A stretch of DNA of 64,000 bases from Syntrophus aciditrophicus SB (GCF_000013405.1 NC_007759.1:2605001-2669000), one strand, 5' to 3'. Shown: positions 52,564 through 61,391, counted from the stretch's first letter. Made by a program: numbers and translations. The notes: generated by a model not told the origin, from the sequence alone.

Positions 52564-52675
52564 AGATACAGCTCCGCCCACTCGATTACAGACACCCGAT
52601 TGAGACTCTCGGCTCCTGAACCGCGATCCGATTCCGCCACGAACTGCAAGCTGTTAAAAGGTAAACCGTCCGCGA

Positions 52676-53044
52676 TCAGTCATCCGACCCGGAGGGGACT
52701 TCCTTCTGATTCAATTCCGCCTTCAGGAGCTGTATTTCTCTTTCCAGCGCTTCGTATTCCAGTAACTTCCGTTTCAGAAAATGATACGTGATTCTGGCTT
52801 TTTCCTCGAATCCCGCGGGGGTGAGATAATAGAGATAAGCAGAGCGGTTGTCGGCTTTCCTGAAGTTATGAACCTTGACCAATCCTTTCCCGACCAGCGC
52901 CTTCAACAGGAAGTTGACTTTTCCCAGACTGATACCCATCCTCTTCGCGAGTTCACGCTGAGTCAATTCCGGTGAAACAGTCACTTCACGAAGCAGTTTG
53001 AGAACGTTTTCATGTTCCGGATGAGGAAAACCAGGGTCACGCAT
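52676..53044 (-). CDS. EPS-associated MarR-family transcriptional regulator
   Basis: A 122-residue winged-helix protein. VLKLLREVTVSPELTQRELA and KRMGISLGKVNFLLKALVGK form the helix-turn-helix, NFRKADNRSAYLYYLTPAG is the wing, and the C-terminal 45 residues are a long helix (KARITYHFLKRKLLEYEALE). This matches the small MarR-like regulators found beside exopolysaccharide and exosortase loci. It lies at the head of the leftward polysaccharide region, so it probably controls that cluster or itself. A perfect palindrome 18 bp upstream of its ATG and a promoter-like pair just beyond support autoregulation (inference). Its stop is about 230 bp before rfbA. Confidence 0.88.
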   Translation of the reverse strand: MRDPGFPHPEHENVLKLLREVTVSPELTQRELAKRMGISLGKVNFLLKALVGKGLVKVHNFRKADNRSAYLYYLTPAGFEEKARITYHFLKRKLLEYEALEREIQLLKAELNQKEVPSGSDD

Positions 53045-53062
53045 TTTCGAGCACTCCCATAA

Positions 53063-53079
53063 CGTTCATGTCATGAACG
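53063..53079. promoter_or_regulatory. Palindromic operator candidate upstream of the MarR gene
   Basis: CGTTCATG-T-CATGAACG is a perfect 8-bp inverted repeat around one base, centred at 53071. It lies between the promoter-like elements and the regulator's ATG, where bound repressor would block transcription. MarR proteins bind such short palindromes as dimers. I found no second copy in the intergenic sequence of this window. Confidence 0.6.
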
Positions 53080-53089
53080 CTGGCAGACC

Positions 53090-53118
53090 CTATTAAGAGA
53101 AGCCGTCGAAAAAGTCAA
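53090..53118 (-). promoter_or_regulatory. Possible sigma-70 promoter of the MarR gene
   Basis: On the minus strand TTGACT (53118-53113) is followed after 17 bases by TAATAG (53095-53090). The -35 is good, the -10 moderate. Transcription would begin close to the palindrome at 53063-53079. Confidence 0.45.
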
Positions 53119-53147
53119 CCTTTTTGTGAAAACCGCTTCCCCCGATT

Positions 53148-53855
53148 TTATCCTGAATCGTCTTGCGCGGAGGGCTTGTTTGTTCCCGGGAAGGAAGGGG
53201 AGCCTGTCTTTGACGCGTGCCGGCTGAAATAAGCGAGAGTCGAAATGATCAGCATCAGAGGGATGCCGAGTTCGAGAATTTCCTCGGCGCTTTCCGCATA
53301 CAGGGAATTCTGTCCGGCGATGTCCAGTCCCAGGCTTCTCAGCTTGCGGGGCAGCCCGTCGAGGCTCTTCGATATGGCCATGAAGAGCAGGGACACCCCC
53401 GCGGTCATGGACACGACATCCTTCTTTGCACAACCGGCCAGAAAGGGGCGCAGATATTTTTTCAGACAGTCGACGAGGGCGGCCAGCAGAATGAGAATCA
53501 AAAGAACGGCGATGATTTTTTCGCCCAGAGGAACCTGTGGACTCAGGAAAAACTTGATTTTGGTGATGCTCATCGTCGTGAATCTTGCGTTGAAATCCAG
53601 TTCTCTCAGCCCCAGGGCGACAACCAGGACGGCCAGGGAGGCGTGTCTCCTGATGAAACTCCAACCTCCCCTGATGAACATGATCAACGGAACAACAAAG
53701 TACCCCAGGGCGCTCATCAGTTCGATGGGACCGTTTTCCCTGACGAGGTTTGTCCGGGTATGATCATCAACAAGATGAAGGTATATAAACAAGACAACCA
53801 GTCCCGATATCACGGCGGCTGCCAGATGCAGATATCTTTTTTCATTCGGCATCAC
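53148..53855 (-). CDS. Polytopic membrane protein of unknown function
   Basis: A 235-residue protein with about six hydrophobic segments, at roughly residues 10-27, 45-62, 72-85, 113-130, 150-165 and 195-210. Between segments two and four are the conserved-looking words ENGPIELMSALGYF and LGLRELDFNARFTTMSITKI. The pairing of an acidic ENGxIE word with RELDF recalls a widespread family of small inner-membrane proteins without known role. A soluble, charged C-terminal tail follows. It is in the same direction as the MarR gene, 103 bp upstream of it, but the promoter-like sequence in the gap suggests separate control. It diverges from the acyl-CoA synthetase. I cannot name a function. Confidence 0.75.
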   Translation of the reverse strand: MMPNEKRYLHLAAAVISGLVVLFIYLHLVDDHTRTNLVRENGPIELMSALGYFVVPLIMFIRGGWSFIRRHASLAVLVVALGLRELDFNARFTTMSITKIKFFLSPQVPLGEKIIAVLLILILLAALVDCLKKYLRPFLAGCAKKDVVSMTAGVSLLFMAISKSLDGLPRKLRSLGLDIAGQNSLYAESAEEILELGIPLMLIISTLAYFSRHASKTGSPSFPGTNKPSAQDDSG

Positions 53856-54025
53856 AGCAATTCACTCTTACTCCCCGCGCGGTTCAACTTTCGCGGGCGA
53901 CCTTTAACTTTTTTCCCTTCCATATCGCCACAGACAAAAAGATTCCATCATTTTATTTTATTGAAAAAATTACTCTTGCTGTGTTAAGAGGGAGCACGAA
54001 TTTTAGTAATCTGGAGACATAAAAA

Positions 54026-55528
54026 ATGAATTTAGGACGGATGCTGGATGAAACGTGCCGGCGCTATCCTGACCACATTGCCGTCGTTCAAGAAGAACGG
54101 CGGCTGACTTATGCGGCCTTGAATGCGGCGGTCAACGCCCTGGGCAATGCGCTCAAGGACCTGGGGCTGGGAAAAAACGACAAACTGGCTATTGTTCTCC
54201 CCAACTGTCCCGAGTTTATCATTTCCTATTTCGCCGCCCAGAAAATCGGAGCGGTGGCGGTAACGATCAACACGGCCTCGACGCCCCACGAAATCCTTTA
54301 TCTCCTGACCAACAGCGATGCCCGGGCTCTCATCACCACGTCGGCCTGCGCCGGCCGATTCGAATCCATTCTTCAGAACGCTCCGCTCTGCGGGCATCTG
54401 ATCGTTGTCGACAGGCCGGAATACTCCCCCCCTTCCTCCGGCAACTTCGCTTCCTTCTGGTCCCTCATTGAAGAGTCCTCCTCATCCCTGGATATTCCGG
54501 AGCTTTCCGACGACGATCCCGCCGTCATGATTTACACCGCCGGCCTCACGGGAAAACCTCTGGGCGCGGTCCTGACCCAGCGCAATCTCGTCACGCAGTC
54601 CGCCCTTCTGGGTGATTTGTGTCACGTCACCGACACCGACATGGGCCTTTCGGTCATTCCTCTTTTCCATACCTTCGGAGCGGTCGCGAACATGCTGGGC
54701 GCCATCCGGGTAGGCGCGGGCCTCGTTCTGATGGACGCGTTCAATCTTGATGAAATCTTCCAGCTCATCTGCCGGGAAAAGGTCACGTTCATCGCCGCCG
54801 TCCCCCGTCTGTTCCTGGGAATGCTTTTTTATGAAGACGCGGACAAGTACGACGTCAGTTCCCTTAGATTCTGCATCACCGGCGGAGCGGCCATGCCCGC
54901 GCACTACGTTCCTGAATTCAATAAAAAGTTCCAAGCGACCCTCGTCGAGGGCTACGGCTTGACCGAAGCCTCGCCGGTCTGCACCTTGAGCAGGCCTGAC
55001 GGCCCTCAGAAGCCCGGTTCCATCGGAACGGCCATCCCCGGTGTGGAGATCCGCATCGTCAATGACCAGGGTACGGACTGTTCCCTGGGTGAAGTCGGTG
55101 AGCTGATCCTGCGCGGGGACAACGTGATGAAGTGCTACTACAAGGAAGAAGAGGCAACGCGGGAAGTCATCGTTGACGGCTGGCTTCACACCGGCGACCT
55201 GGCATTTCGCGACAGGGAAGGGTTCTTTTTCCTTACCGGCAGGAAAAAGCGGATGATCATCACCAGCGGATTCAACGTCTACCCACGCGAAGTGGAGCTG
55301 GTCCTGGAAGGTCATCCCGCCGTCCGGGCCACCCTGGTGGTCAGCAAGCCGAATCTCCTGCGGGGTGAGATCGTCAAAGCCTTCATCGTCAAGGATCCCG
55401 CCATGCAGGCCGACAGCAGGCAGATTCTCCGGCACTGCAGGACCTATCTCTCTTCCTACAAGGTGCCGCGCGAAGTGGAATTCGTGGAATCTCTTCAGGA
55501 AAAGGATAAGATTCACGCATCAAATTAA
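54026..55528 (+). CDS. AMP-dependent acyl-CoA synthetase-like protein with unusual P-loop and short C-terminus
   Basis: A 500-residue ANL-superfamily protein. Motifs include VEGYGLTEASPVCTLSRPDG, GWLHTGDLAFRDREGFFFLT, GRKKRMIITSGFNVYPREVE and YKVPREVEFVESL. Two features are odd. The phosphate-binding loop reads YTAGLTGKPLGAVLTQ instead of the usual YTSGTTGxPKG, losing the second Thr and the Lys. The protein ends 13 residues after VEFVES without the normal GK(I/V)xRxxL stretch holding the catalytic lysine, although KDKIHAS may be a worn version. It is followed 37 bp later by a thiolase. GGAGA precedes the ATG. It may be a degraded or specialised member; fatty-acid or acetate activation, or the reverse, ATP-forming reaction, is inferred from context only. 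Confidence 0.85.
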   Translation: MNLGRMLDETCRRYPDHIAVVQEERRLTYAALNAAVNALGNALKDLGLGKNDKLAIVLPNCPEFIISYFAAQKIGAVAVTINTASTPHEILYLLTNSDARALITTSACAGRFESILQNAPLCGHLIVVDRPEYSPPSSGNFASFWSLIEESSSSLDIPELSDDDPAVMIYTAGLTGKPLGAVLTQRNLVTQSALLGDLCHVTDTDMGLSVIPLFHTFGAVANMLGAIRVGAGLVLMDAFNLDEIFQLICREKVTFIAAVPRLFLGMLFYEDADKYDVSSLRFCITGGAAMPAHYVPEFNKKFQATLVEGYGLTEASPVCTLSRPDGPQKPGSIGTAIPGVEIRIVNDQGTDCSLGEVGELILRGDNVMKCYYKEEEATREVIVDGWLHTGDLAFRDREGFFFLTGRKKRMIITSGFNVYPREVELVLEGHPAVRATLVVSKPNLLRGEIVKAFIVKDPAMQADSRQILRHCRTYLSSYKVPREVEFVESLQEKDKIHASN

Positions 55529-55565
55529 ATCAAATATCAACATCCAAGAAAGGAGATCGTTAACA

Positions 55566-56858
55566 ATGAAAGATGTCGTCATCGTAAGCGGCGCCAGAAC
55601 CGCCGTGGGTGCTTTTGGCGGATCGCTGAAAGGCGTGAGAGTTACGGATTTGGGAGCGCTGGTCATCAAAGAGGCCATCAAGAGAGCGGGGCTGCGGCCG
55701 GCCATCAGTGAAGAAGTGAAAGGCTGCCGTTGCGATACCTTCGGAGAATTCGACAAGACCGAAATCAACAAGAAATATTATGATTACGATGAATCCCTGA
55801 CCCCCGTTTATTTCGACGAGTGCATCATGGGGAACTGCCTGATCGCCGGCCTGGGACAGAATCCCGGCCGTCAGTCCAGCATCTATGCCGGTCTGCCCGA
55901 AGAAACGAACACCATCACAGTGAACAAGGTCTGCGCATCCGGCATGAAAGCCATCACCCTGGCCGCCCAGATCATCAAAGCCGGCGATGCCGACATCATG
56001 GTGGCCGGCGGCATGGAAAACATGAGCAATGTACCCTACGCCCTGCCCGACGCCCGCTGGGGATACCGGATGAACATGCCTACGGGTTCCATCATCGACC
56101 TCATGGTTCATGATGGTCTCTGGGAAATCTTCAACGGCTATCACATGGGATTCACGGCGGAAAATATCGCCTCCCGTTATGGAATCAGCCGTCAGGCCCA
56201 GGACGAGCTGGCCCTCATGAGCCATCAGCGCGCCCGTGCGGCCATCGCCAGCGGCGCCGTCGCCGATGAAATCATCCCCGTTCCGCTGCCCGTGAAGAAA
56301 GGCGCGGCTCCGCAGTTTTTCTCCGTCGACGAGCGTCCCATGGACACCAGCCTGGAAAAGATGGCGAAGCTGGCCCCAGTCTTCAAGAAGGACGGAACCG
56401 TCACGGCGGCCAACGCCTCGGGTATCAATGACGGTGCGGCGGCTGTCGTCGTGATGAGCGCCGACAAGGCAAAGGAACTGGGCCTCAAACCGCTGGCGAA
56501 GATCCTCGGCTATGCCTCCGGCGGCGTCGATCCGGCATACATGGGTCTGGGTCCGATTCCGGCAACCCGCAAGGTCTTCAAGAAACTCGGCCTGACCATG
56601 AAGGACATGGACATCGTGGAACTGAACGAGGCCTTTGCATCCCAGGCCCTGGGCTGCGTCCAGGAAATGGGTGTGGATCTGGACAAAACCAATCTCAACG
56701 GCAGCGGGATCTCCATCGGTCACCCCGTCGGCTGCACCGGCGCCCGGATCACCTACAGCTTGGCCATGCAGCTGCAGAAGAAGAACGCGCACCTCGGACT
56801 CGCCACGCTGTGTATCGGTGGCGGACAGGGGATGGCCATTGTCCTGGAAAGAGTGTAA
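55566..56858 (+). CDS. Acetyl-CoA acetyltransferase (thiolase)
   Basis: A 430-residue thiolase. The nucleophilic cysteine is in NKVCASGMKAITLAAQ, the catalytic histidine in NEAFASQALGC/ISIGHPVGCTGARI, and the second cysteine in the CIGGGQG end motif. The start ATG (55566) has AAGGAG ahead of it, giving MKDVVIVSGARTAVGAFGGS, the normal N-terminus. An extra stretch near residues 50-80 (KGCRCDTFGEFDKTEINKKY) makes it longer than most 390-residue thiolases. It condenses two acetyl-CoA or cleaves acetoacetyl-CoA in beta-oxidation; in a syntroph the latter is more likely. It forms a probable operon with the synthetase upstream. Confidence 0.93.
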   Translation: MKDVVIVSGARTAVGAFGGSLKGVRVTDLGALVIKEAIKRAGLRPAISEEVKGCRCDTFGEFDKTEINKKYYDYDESLTPVYFDECIMGNCLIAGLGQNPGRQSSIYAGLPEETNTITVNKVCASGMKAITLAAQIIKAGDADIMVAGGMENMSNVPYALPDARWGYRMNMPTGSIIDLMVHDGLWEIFNGYHMGFTAENIASRYGISRQAQDELALMSHQRARAAIASGAVADEIIPVPLPVKKGAAPQFFSVDERPMDTSLEKMAKLAPVFKKDGTVTAANASGINDGAAAVVVMSADKAKELGLKPLAKILGYASGGVDPAYMGLGPIPATRKVFKKLGLTMKDMDIVELNEAFASQALGCVQEMGVDLDKTNLNGSGISIGHPVGCTGARITYSLAMQLQKKNAHLGLATLCIGGGQGMAIVLERV

Positions 56859-56902
56859 GAACAGGTATTCAACCAGATAACTGATTAACGATTGACCCGA
56901 GG

Positions 56903-56933
56903 GCGGGGACGGTTCTGTATTTTCCGTCCCCGC
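56903..56933. repeat. Intercistronic GC hairpin between thiolase and apgM
   Basis: GCGGGGACGG (56903-56912) and CCGTCCCCGC (56924-56933) form a perfect 10-bp stem with an 11-base loop, extendable by GAG/CTC. There is no T run after it, so it may be an mRNA-stability element or a partial terminator. Confidence 0.6.
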
Positions 56934-56955
56934 TCCCTGGATTCAGGAAGAGATC

Positions 56956-58164
56956 ATGGACCCTCAATGGATGGATAAACTGGTCATCAAGAATGACGCA
57001 AAGATGGTTTTTCTCATTATGGACGGACTGGGAGGACTGCCCATGGACGGCAGACCGGGAACGGAGCTGGAAACGGCGAAAACCCCCAATCTGGACGCCC
57101 TGGCCAGAGGCGGCGTATGCGGCCTCCTGGATCCCATCGCCCCCGGCATCACACCGGGAAGCGGACCGGCCCACTTTGCCCTGTTCGGTTACGATCCGGT
57201 GTCCACCAATGTGGGGCGGGGGCTTCTCTCCGCTGCCGGCCTGGATTTCCCCATAACGGAGCGGGATCTCTGCATGCGGGTCAATTTTGCCACAATGGAC
57301 GCCTGGGGGCAGATCACCGATCGCCGGGCTGGCCGCATCGATACAGAAACCAACGAACGGCTCTGCCGAAAGCTGAAGGAAGGCATCCGTCCCGCTCCCG
57401 GAACGGAGCTCTTTTTTGCCACGGAAAAGGAACATCGGGCATTGATCGTGTTGCGCGGAGACAACCTCCACGAGGAAATCACCGAAACCGATCCTCAGCA
57501 GACCGGCCTGCCGCCGATATCTCCCCGGGCGCTCGTCCCGGAAGCTGAATTCACATCAGGCCTGCTGACGGACCTGCTGGCTCAGGCAAAAATGGTCCTT
57601 GCCGATGAACCCAAAGCCAACATGCTCCTCCTGCGGGGTTATGCCCGATATCATCGTTTCAAAAGCATGTCGGAACGATTCGGTCTTTCTCCCGTGGCCA
57701 TTGCGAGCTACCCCATGTACCGCGGCATCGCCCGCCTGCTGGGAATGACCGTTCACACCCCGACATCCTCTCTGGAGGAAGAAATCTCGGCCCTGGAAAC
57801 GACCTGGCCGGATTACGACTTCTTCTTCGTGCACGTCAAACCGACGGATTCCCGGGGTGAAGACGGCAAGTTCGATGAGAAGGTGAAGGTCATCGAAACA
57901 GTGGACGCCCTCCTTCCCCGGATTACGGCGCTGCATCCCGATGTCCTGGTCGTCACCGGCGATCACTCCACTCCCGCCACCCTTGCCGCACACAGCTGGC
58001 ATCCCGTCCCTGTTCTCCTCGCCGCCAAAACATGCCGCCCGGACCGGGTGGAACACTTCGGCGAAGGGGATTGTCTTTTCGGAGGGCTGGGAAGAATGCC
58101 TACGTCTTCCCTGATGACCGTGGCTTTGGCCCATGCCGGACGTCTGACCAAATTCGGGGCCTGA
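56956..58164 (+). CDS. apgM: 2,3-bisphosphoglycerate-independent phosphoglycerate mutase, archaeal type
   Basis: A 402-residue ApgM-type protein. VFLIMDGLGGLPMDGRPGTE holds the first metal-binding Asp. TPNLDALARGGVCGLLDPIA and GITPGSGPAHFALFGYDP contain the phosphorylated serine. The C-terminal half shows YDFFFVHVKPTDSRGEDGKF and VVTGDHSTPATLAAHSWHPV with the remaining metal ligands. It interconverts 3- and 2-phosphoglycerate in the cytoplasm. This alkaline-phosphatase-superfamily type is much shorter than bacterial GpmI and is common in archaea and anaerobic bacteria. The ATG has AGGAAGAG upstream. It follows the thiolase by 97 bp with a hairpin between, and ends 29 bp before the convergent fadD gene. 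Confidence 0.93.
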   Translation: MDPQWMDKLVIKNDAKMVFLIMDGLGGLPMDGRPGTELETAKTPNLDALARGGVCGLLDPIAPGITPGSGPAHFALFGYDPVSTNVGRGLLSAAGLDFPITERDLCMRVNFATMDAWGQITDRRAGRIDTETNERLCRKLKEGIRPAPGTELFFATEKEHRALIVLRGDNLHEEITETDPQQTGLPPISPRALVPEAEFTSGLLTDLLAQAKMVLADEPKANMLLLRGYARYHRFKSMSERFGLSPVAIASYPMYRGIARLLGMTVHTPTSSLEEEISALETTWPDYDFFFVHVKPTDSRGEDGKFDEKVKVIETVDALLPRITALHPDVLVVTGDHSTPATLAAHSWHPVPVLLAAKTCRPDRVEHFGEGDCLFGGLGRMPTSSLMTVALAHAGRLTKFGA

Positions 58165-58193
58165 GAGGCCGACGCCGGAGGAGGGATCCGAGT

Positions 58194-59885
58194 TCAGTCA
58201 TTTTTCCGCTCGGCCTCCCGAAGCTCGCGATGCAGAATTTTTCCCACCCTGGATTTAGGCAGTTCCCTGCGAAACTCGATGATCTTCGGCAGTTTGTAAA
58301 CGGCGAGTCTTGTCCGGCAGTAATCCATTAATTCCTCTTCGGTCGCGATTTCGTCCTTCTTCAGGACGGCGAAGACCTTGACTTTTTCCCCCTTTTTCTC
58401 ATCGGGGATGCCCACCGCGCAGGACTCCGCAATCTTCGGATGACTGTTGAACACCTCTTCGATTTCATGGGGATAGATGTTATACCCCCCGGAGATAATC
58501 AGATTCTTCTTCCGATCCACCAGAAAGACATAGCCGTCACGGTCCATCAAGGCGATGTCCCCCGTATAACACCATCCTCCCCGGATAATGCCGGCCGTCT
58601 CTTCCGGTCGCCCCTTGTATCCCTTCATCACCTGAGGCCCGCGGATAATCAGCTCCCCACGCTCGCCCAGAGGAACATCGTCAACGCCTTCAACAGGATC
58701 AACGATCCGGCAGAGGGTGTCGGAAATGGGCAGCCCCACACTGCCGATCTTCCGTGCGCCATCGGAAAAGGGGTTGATCAGGGTGACCGGACTGGTCTCC
58801 GTCATGCCGTAGCCTTCGACGATCACGGCCCCCGTCTTCAGTTCGAACTCCTGGCGAAGCTTCCCGGAAAGGGGCTCCGCCCCTGAGAAGGCTCCTTTCA
58901 GGCAGGTCATATCCGTTCCGGCAAAATCAGGATGATTCAGCATCCCGGCATACATGGCCGGAACGAGGGGGGCAAAGGTCGGGCGATACTTCCGGATTGC
59001 CTCCAGCAGAGGACCCGATTTCGGCCTGGGAACAAGGATCTGTGCCCAACCCTTGAAGACGGAAAGATTCATTGCCGTCGTCATTCCAAAGGCATGAAAA
59101 TACGGCAGCGCACCCAGCATGATTTCTCCGCCCTTCCTGAATTTCGGGAACCAGGCGGCGCACTGCTGAACCTGCTTGCTCAGATTGGCATGGGTCAGTT
59201 CCACACCCTTGGGCTGTCCCGTTGTCCCGCCCGTGTACTGGTACACGGCCACATCAGAGAAGCCGCAATATCCTTCAGGAAGCAAGAGCGGATCACTCCG
59301 GAGGCAGCTTTTCCACGAATTCACATCCGGCGCTCTTTTTACCGGGGCGGATATTCGCTTTCTCCGGGCAAGAAGCCGAAAGAGGAGGCTTTTCGGAAAA
59401 GGAAGATATTCGCCAAGGGAAGCGACAACGATCTGCCGGATCTTCGTTTTGCCTCTCAGGTCAATCATCCGGTTGCCGAGCAGATCGAGGGTTATGACGG
59501 CGCAGGATTCGGAATCATTCAGCTGGTGTTCCAGCTCCGGGTCCGTGTAGAGTGGGTTGTTCATGACTGCAATCGCGCCGATCCGCAGAATTGCGTAATA
59601 GGCGATAACGCAAGGGATGCAGTTGGGTAGAAGAATCGCCACGGCCCGGCCACGCCCTATGCCCTGACCGGACAGGAAAGCCGCAAAGCGATCCACCAGC
59701 TCATTGAACCGGCGATAGTTCAGGGCATATCCCTGGTACAGCAGGGCGTCCTGATCGGGAAACTCCGCAGCCGACCGCTTCAGGATATCCGACAGGGAAA
59801 GCTCCTCGTAAGCGATGTTTTCCGGTACACTTCGCTCATAGGATTTCAGCCAGGGCTTGTCCTGGTAACTTATTTCCTGCGACAT
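58194..59885 (-). CDS. fadD: Long-chain fatty-acid-CoA ligase
   Basis: A 563-residue complete ANL-superfamily acyl-CoA synthetase. YQYTGGTTGQPKGVELTHAN is the phosphate-binding loop, VEGYGMTETSPVTLINPF follows, GWCYTGDIALMDRDGYVFLV holds the ribose-binding Asp, and VDRKKNLIISGGYNIYPHEI is the hinge. The catalytic lysine is in KSRVGKILHRELRE near the end. It activates long-chain fatty acids with ATP and CoA. The gene lies 140 bp after a FadL-type porin in the same direction, an arrangement for uptake followed by activation. In contrast to the synthetase at 54026-55528, all core motifs are intact. Confidence 0.93.
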   Translation of the reverse strand: MSQEISYQDKPWLKSYERSVPENIAYEELSLSDILKRSAAEFPDQDALLYQGYALNYRRFNELVDRFAAFLSGQGIGRGRAVAILLPNCIPCVIAYYAILRIGAIAVMNNPLYTDPELEHQLNDSESCAVITLDLLGNRMIDLRGKTKIRQIVVASLGEYLPFPKSLLFRLLARRKRISAPVKRAPDVNSWKSCLRSDPLLLPEGYCGFSDVAVYQYTGGTTGQPKGVELTHANLSKQVQQCAAWFPKFRKGGEIMLGALPYFHAFGMTTAMNLSVFKGWAQILVPRPKSGPLLEAIRKYRPTFAPLVPAMYAGMLNHPDFAGTDMTCLKGAFSGAEPLSGKLRQEFELKTGAVIVEGYGMTETSPVTLINPFSDGARKIGSVGLPISDTLCRIVDPVEGVDDVPLGERGELIIRGPQVMKGYKGRPEETAGIIRGGWCYTGDIALMDRDGYVFLVDRKKNLIISGGYNIYPHEIEEVFNSHPKIAESCAVGIPDEKKGEKVKVFAVLKKDEIATEEELMDYCRTRLAVYKLPKIIEFRRELPKSRVGKILHRELREAERKND

Positions 59886-60026
59886 TTTTTCCGCATAGAT
59901 ATTGCTCTCGATTCGAGTATTTTCCAGCCCTCAAGTCCCGGCCGCCGGTTGGTGAGAGAACTGGTTTATCCTTTCTTCCAGATCTTTTGCCAATTCTGCT
60001 GATCGTGAAAATGCCCGACTTTTTAT

Positions 60027-61391
60027 TCAGTATCGGTAGCTGATCGTCATGCCGGCGCCCCAGAGGTGGCCGTCTCCGGAAAGAGAAACCTTCGGCGCTC
60101 CCTGTCCTCCCAGATAGCTCTCATTCAGATTCCGGCTTTCTCCTTCAATTTCTCTTTTCCTGGCCGTGCAGGTGTACTGAACGACTCCATCCAGATTGAC
60201 GGTTCCCCAGTTCAATCCGATTCCCAGGGCATAGGTGCGTTTATCGCCGTCGGGCCACTGCATGTCGAAGGTTGAATCGGGTATCGGCGAGGGGTCATAA
60301 AACCAGGAACCACGCAGTGCCAGAATGTCATTGACCTTCCACTCCACCCCGCAACGAAGCTGCGTCGTATCCTCCCAATTGCGCGCATAATACTGCTCCG
60401 TCCGGCCGGGATTGTACAGTCCCAGAGCCGGTGCATCCAGAAACTTCCTATCGAAGGAGAGCGTGTACCCCTTGATGGAGGACCAGCGCGTCCACACCAG
60501 ATCGACTTCCAGGGAAAGCGACTCGACGGGCTGATAACGGATGCCGCCCTGGATCTGCTCGGGAGAGTCGATTTTCGTCGTCGAAGAAACACAGGTGTTG
60601 TAAACCGATGCGCCTGTCCCGGTCAGGTCGTCTCCCTCGTTCACACCCTTTACCTGCGTCGTTCCCCGGAATTTCGTTTCCGCTCTGCCTCGATACGTCA
60701 GTCCCAGGGAAAGAGCTTTCAAAGGCTTGATCAGCAGCCCGGCATTGATGGACCAGTTTCCTTCATCCTCCATATCCGTATCAACAAAGCGGTTATGAAG
60801 TCCCGGCAGGGCCGGGAAATAGGTCCAGTTTTCCACTCCGGTAAAGGAACGGCCTAAAGCGATGCCCAGACCGACTGAAACCTGATCATGGAGCTGCCAC
60901 GCTGCTGCCGGACTAATCACCTCCCGCCGGTACCATGAATGATAGCTGTTGTAAACCCCGGGATTGTCGGATGTCGTGGGCCACCGAATATCCATGCCGC
61001 AGGGCGCGTAAAGGCCGACGCCTGCGGTTACGGAATCGGATACGGGAAGGGAAAATCCCAGATGGGGAACAATCAGTGTATGTGACCTGTCGCCAAACCA
61101 GTCCGGTCCGATCGCTGAAGAACCGGCATTCATCCCGTTTACGGCATACCTTGAAACCTTCATTTCCGGCTTGACAACATGCGCGCCCAGCGAAATCATG
61201 GCGCTTCTTATCTGCGTCAGCGTGGCGGGATTGTAGTAAACAGCAAAAGGATCATCTCCATAGGCCGAAAATGCGCCTCCCAGGGCTGTCGCCTTGGCTC
61301 CGATCCCCTGGGTGTCGACATTCCCGGCATGAAGTGAAGGAGTAAAGATGATCAACATGAGCATTATACAAAAAGAGCCGAATTTTCTCAT
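60027..61391 (-). CDS. OmpP1/FadL-family outer-membrane transport protein
   Basis: A 454-residue outer-membrane protein. A signal peptide (MRKFGSFCIMLMLIIFTPSL, cleavage after HAG or SLHA) leads to GNVDTQGIGAKATALGGAFS and YGDDPFAVYYNPATLTQIRS, the N-terminal hatch motif of FadL with the NPA turn. The rest alternates as beta-strands and ends in aromatic WGAGMTISYRY, a proper outer-membrane C-terminus. It should allow hydrophobic substrates such as long-chain fatty acids to cross the outer membrane. The ATG at 61391 follows GGAAGGGAT; a longer frame to 61496 would run across a terminator. It pairs with fadD downstream. Confidence 0.92.
   Translation of the reverse strand: MRKFGSFCIMLMLIIFTPSLHAGNVDTQGIGAKATALGGAFSAYGDDPFAVYYNPATLTQIRSAMISLGAHVVKPEMKVSRYAVNGMNAGSSAIGPDWFGDRSHTLIVPHLGFSLPVSDSVTAGVGLYAPCGMDIRWPTTSDNPGVYNSYHSWYRREVISPAAAWQLHDQVSVGLGIALGRSFTGVENWTYFPALPGLHNRFVDTDMEDEGNWSINAGLLIKPLKALSLGLTYRGRAETKFRGTTQVKGVNEGDDLTGTGASVYNTCVSSTTKIDSPEQIQGGIRYQPVESLSLEVDLVWTRWSSIKGYTLSFDRKFLDAPALGLYNPGRTEQYYARNWEDTTQLRCGVEWKVNDILALRGSWFYDPSPIPDSTFDMQWPDGDKRTYALGIGLNWGTVNLDGVVQYTCTARKREIEGESRNLNESYLGGQGAPKVSLSGDGHLWGAGMTISYRY

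Noticed and set aside
52443-53062. JUMPstart/ops element for antitermination of the long cluster
   Set aside because: No GGCGGTAG-type word was found near the start of the leftward transcription unit.
54482-55516. Minus-strand frame of 344 codons opposite the acyl-CoA synthetase
   Set aside because: Antisense shadow without start signal or motif.
55560-56792. Minus-strand frame of 410 codons opposite the thiolase
   Set aside because: Antisense shadow rich in His, Asp and Gly; the thiolase reading is certain.
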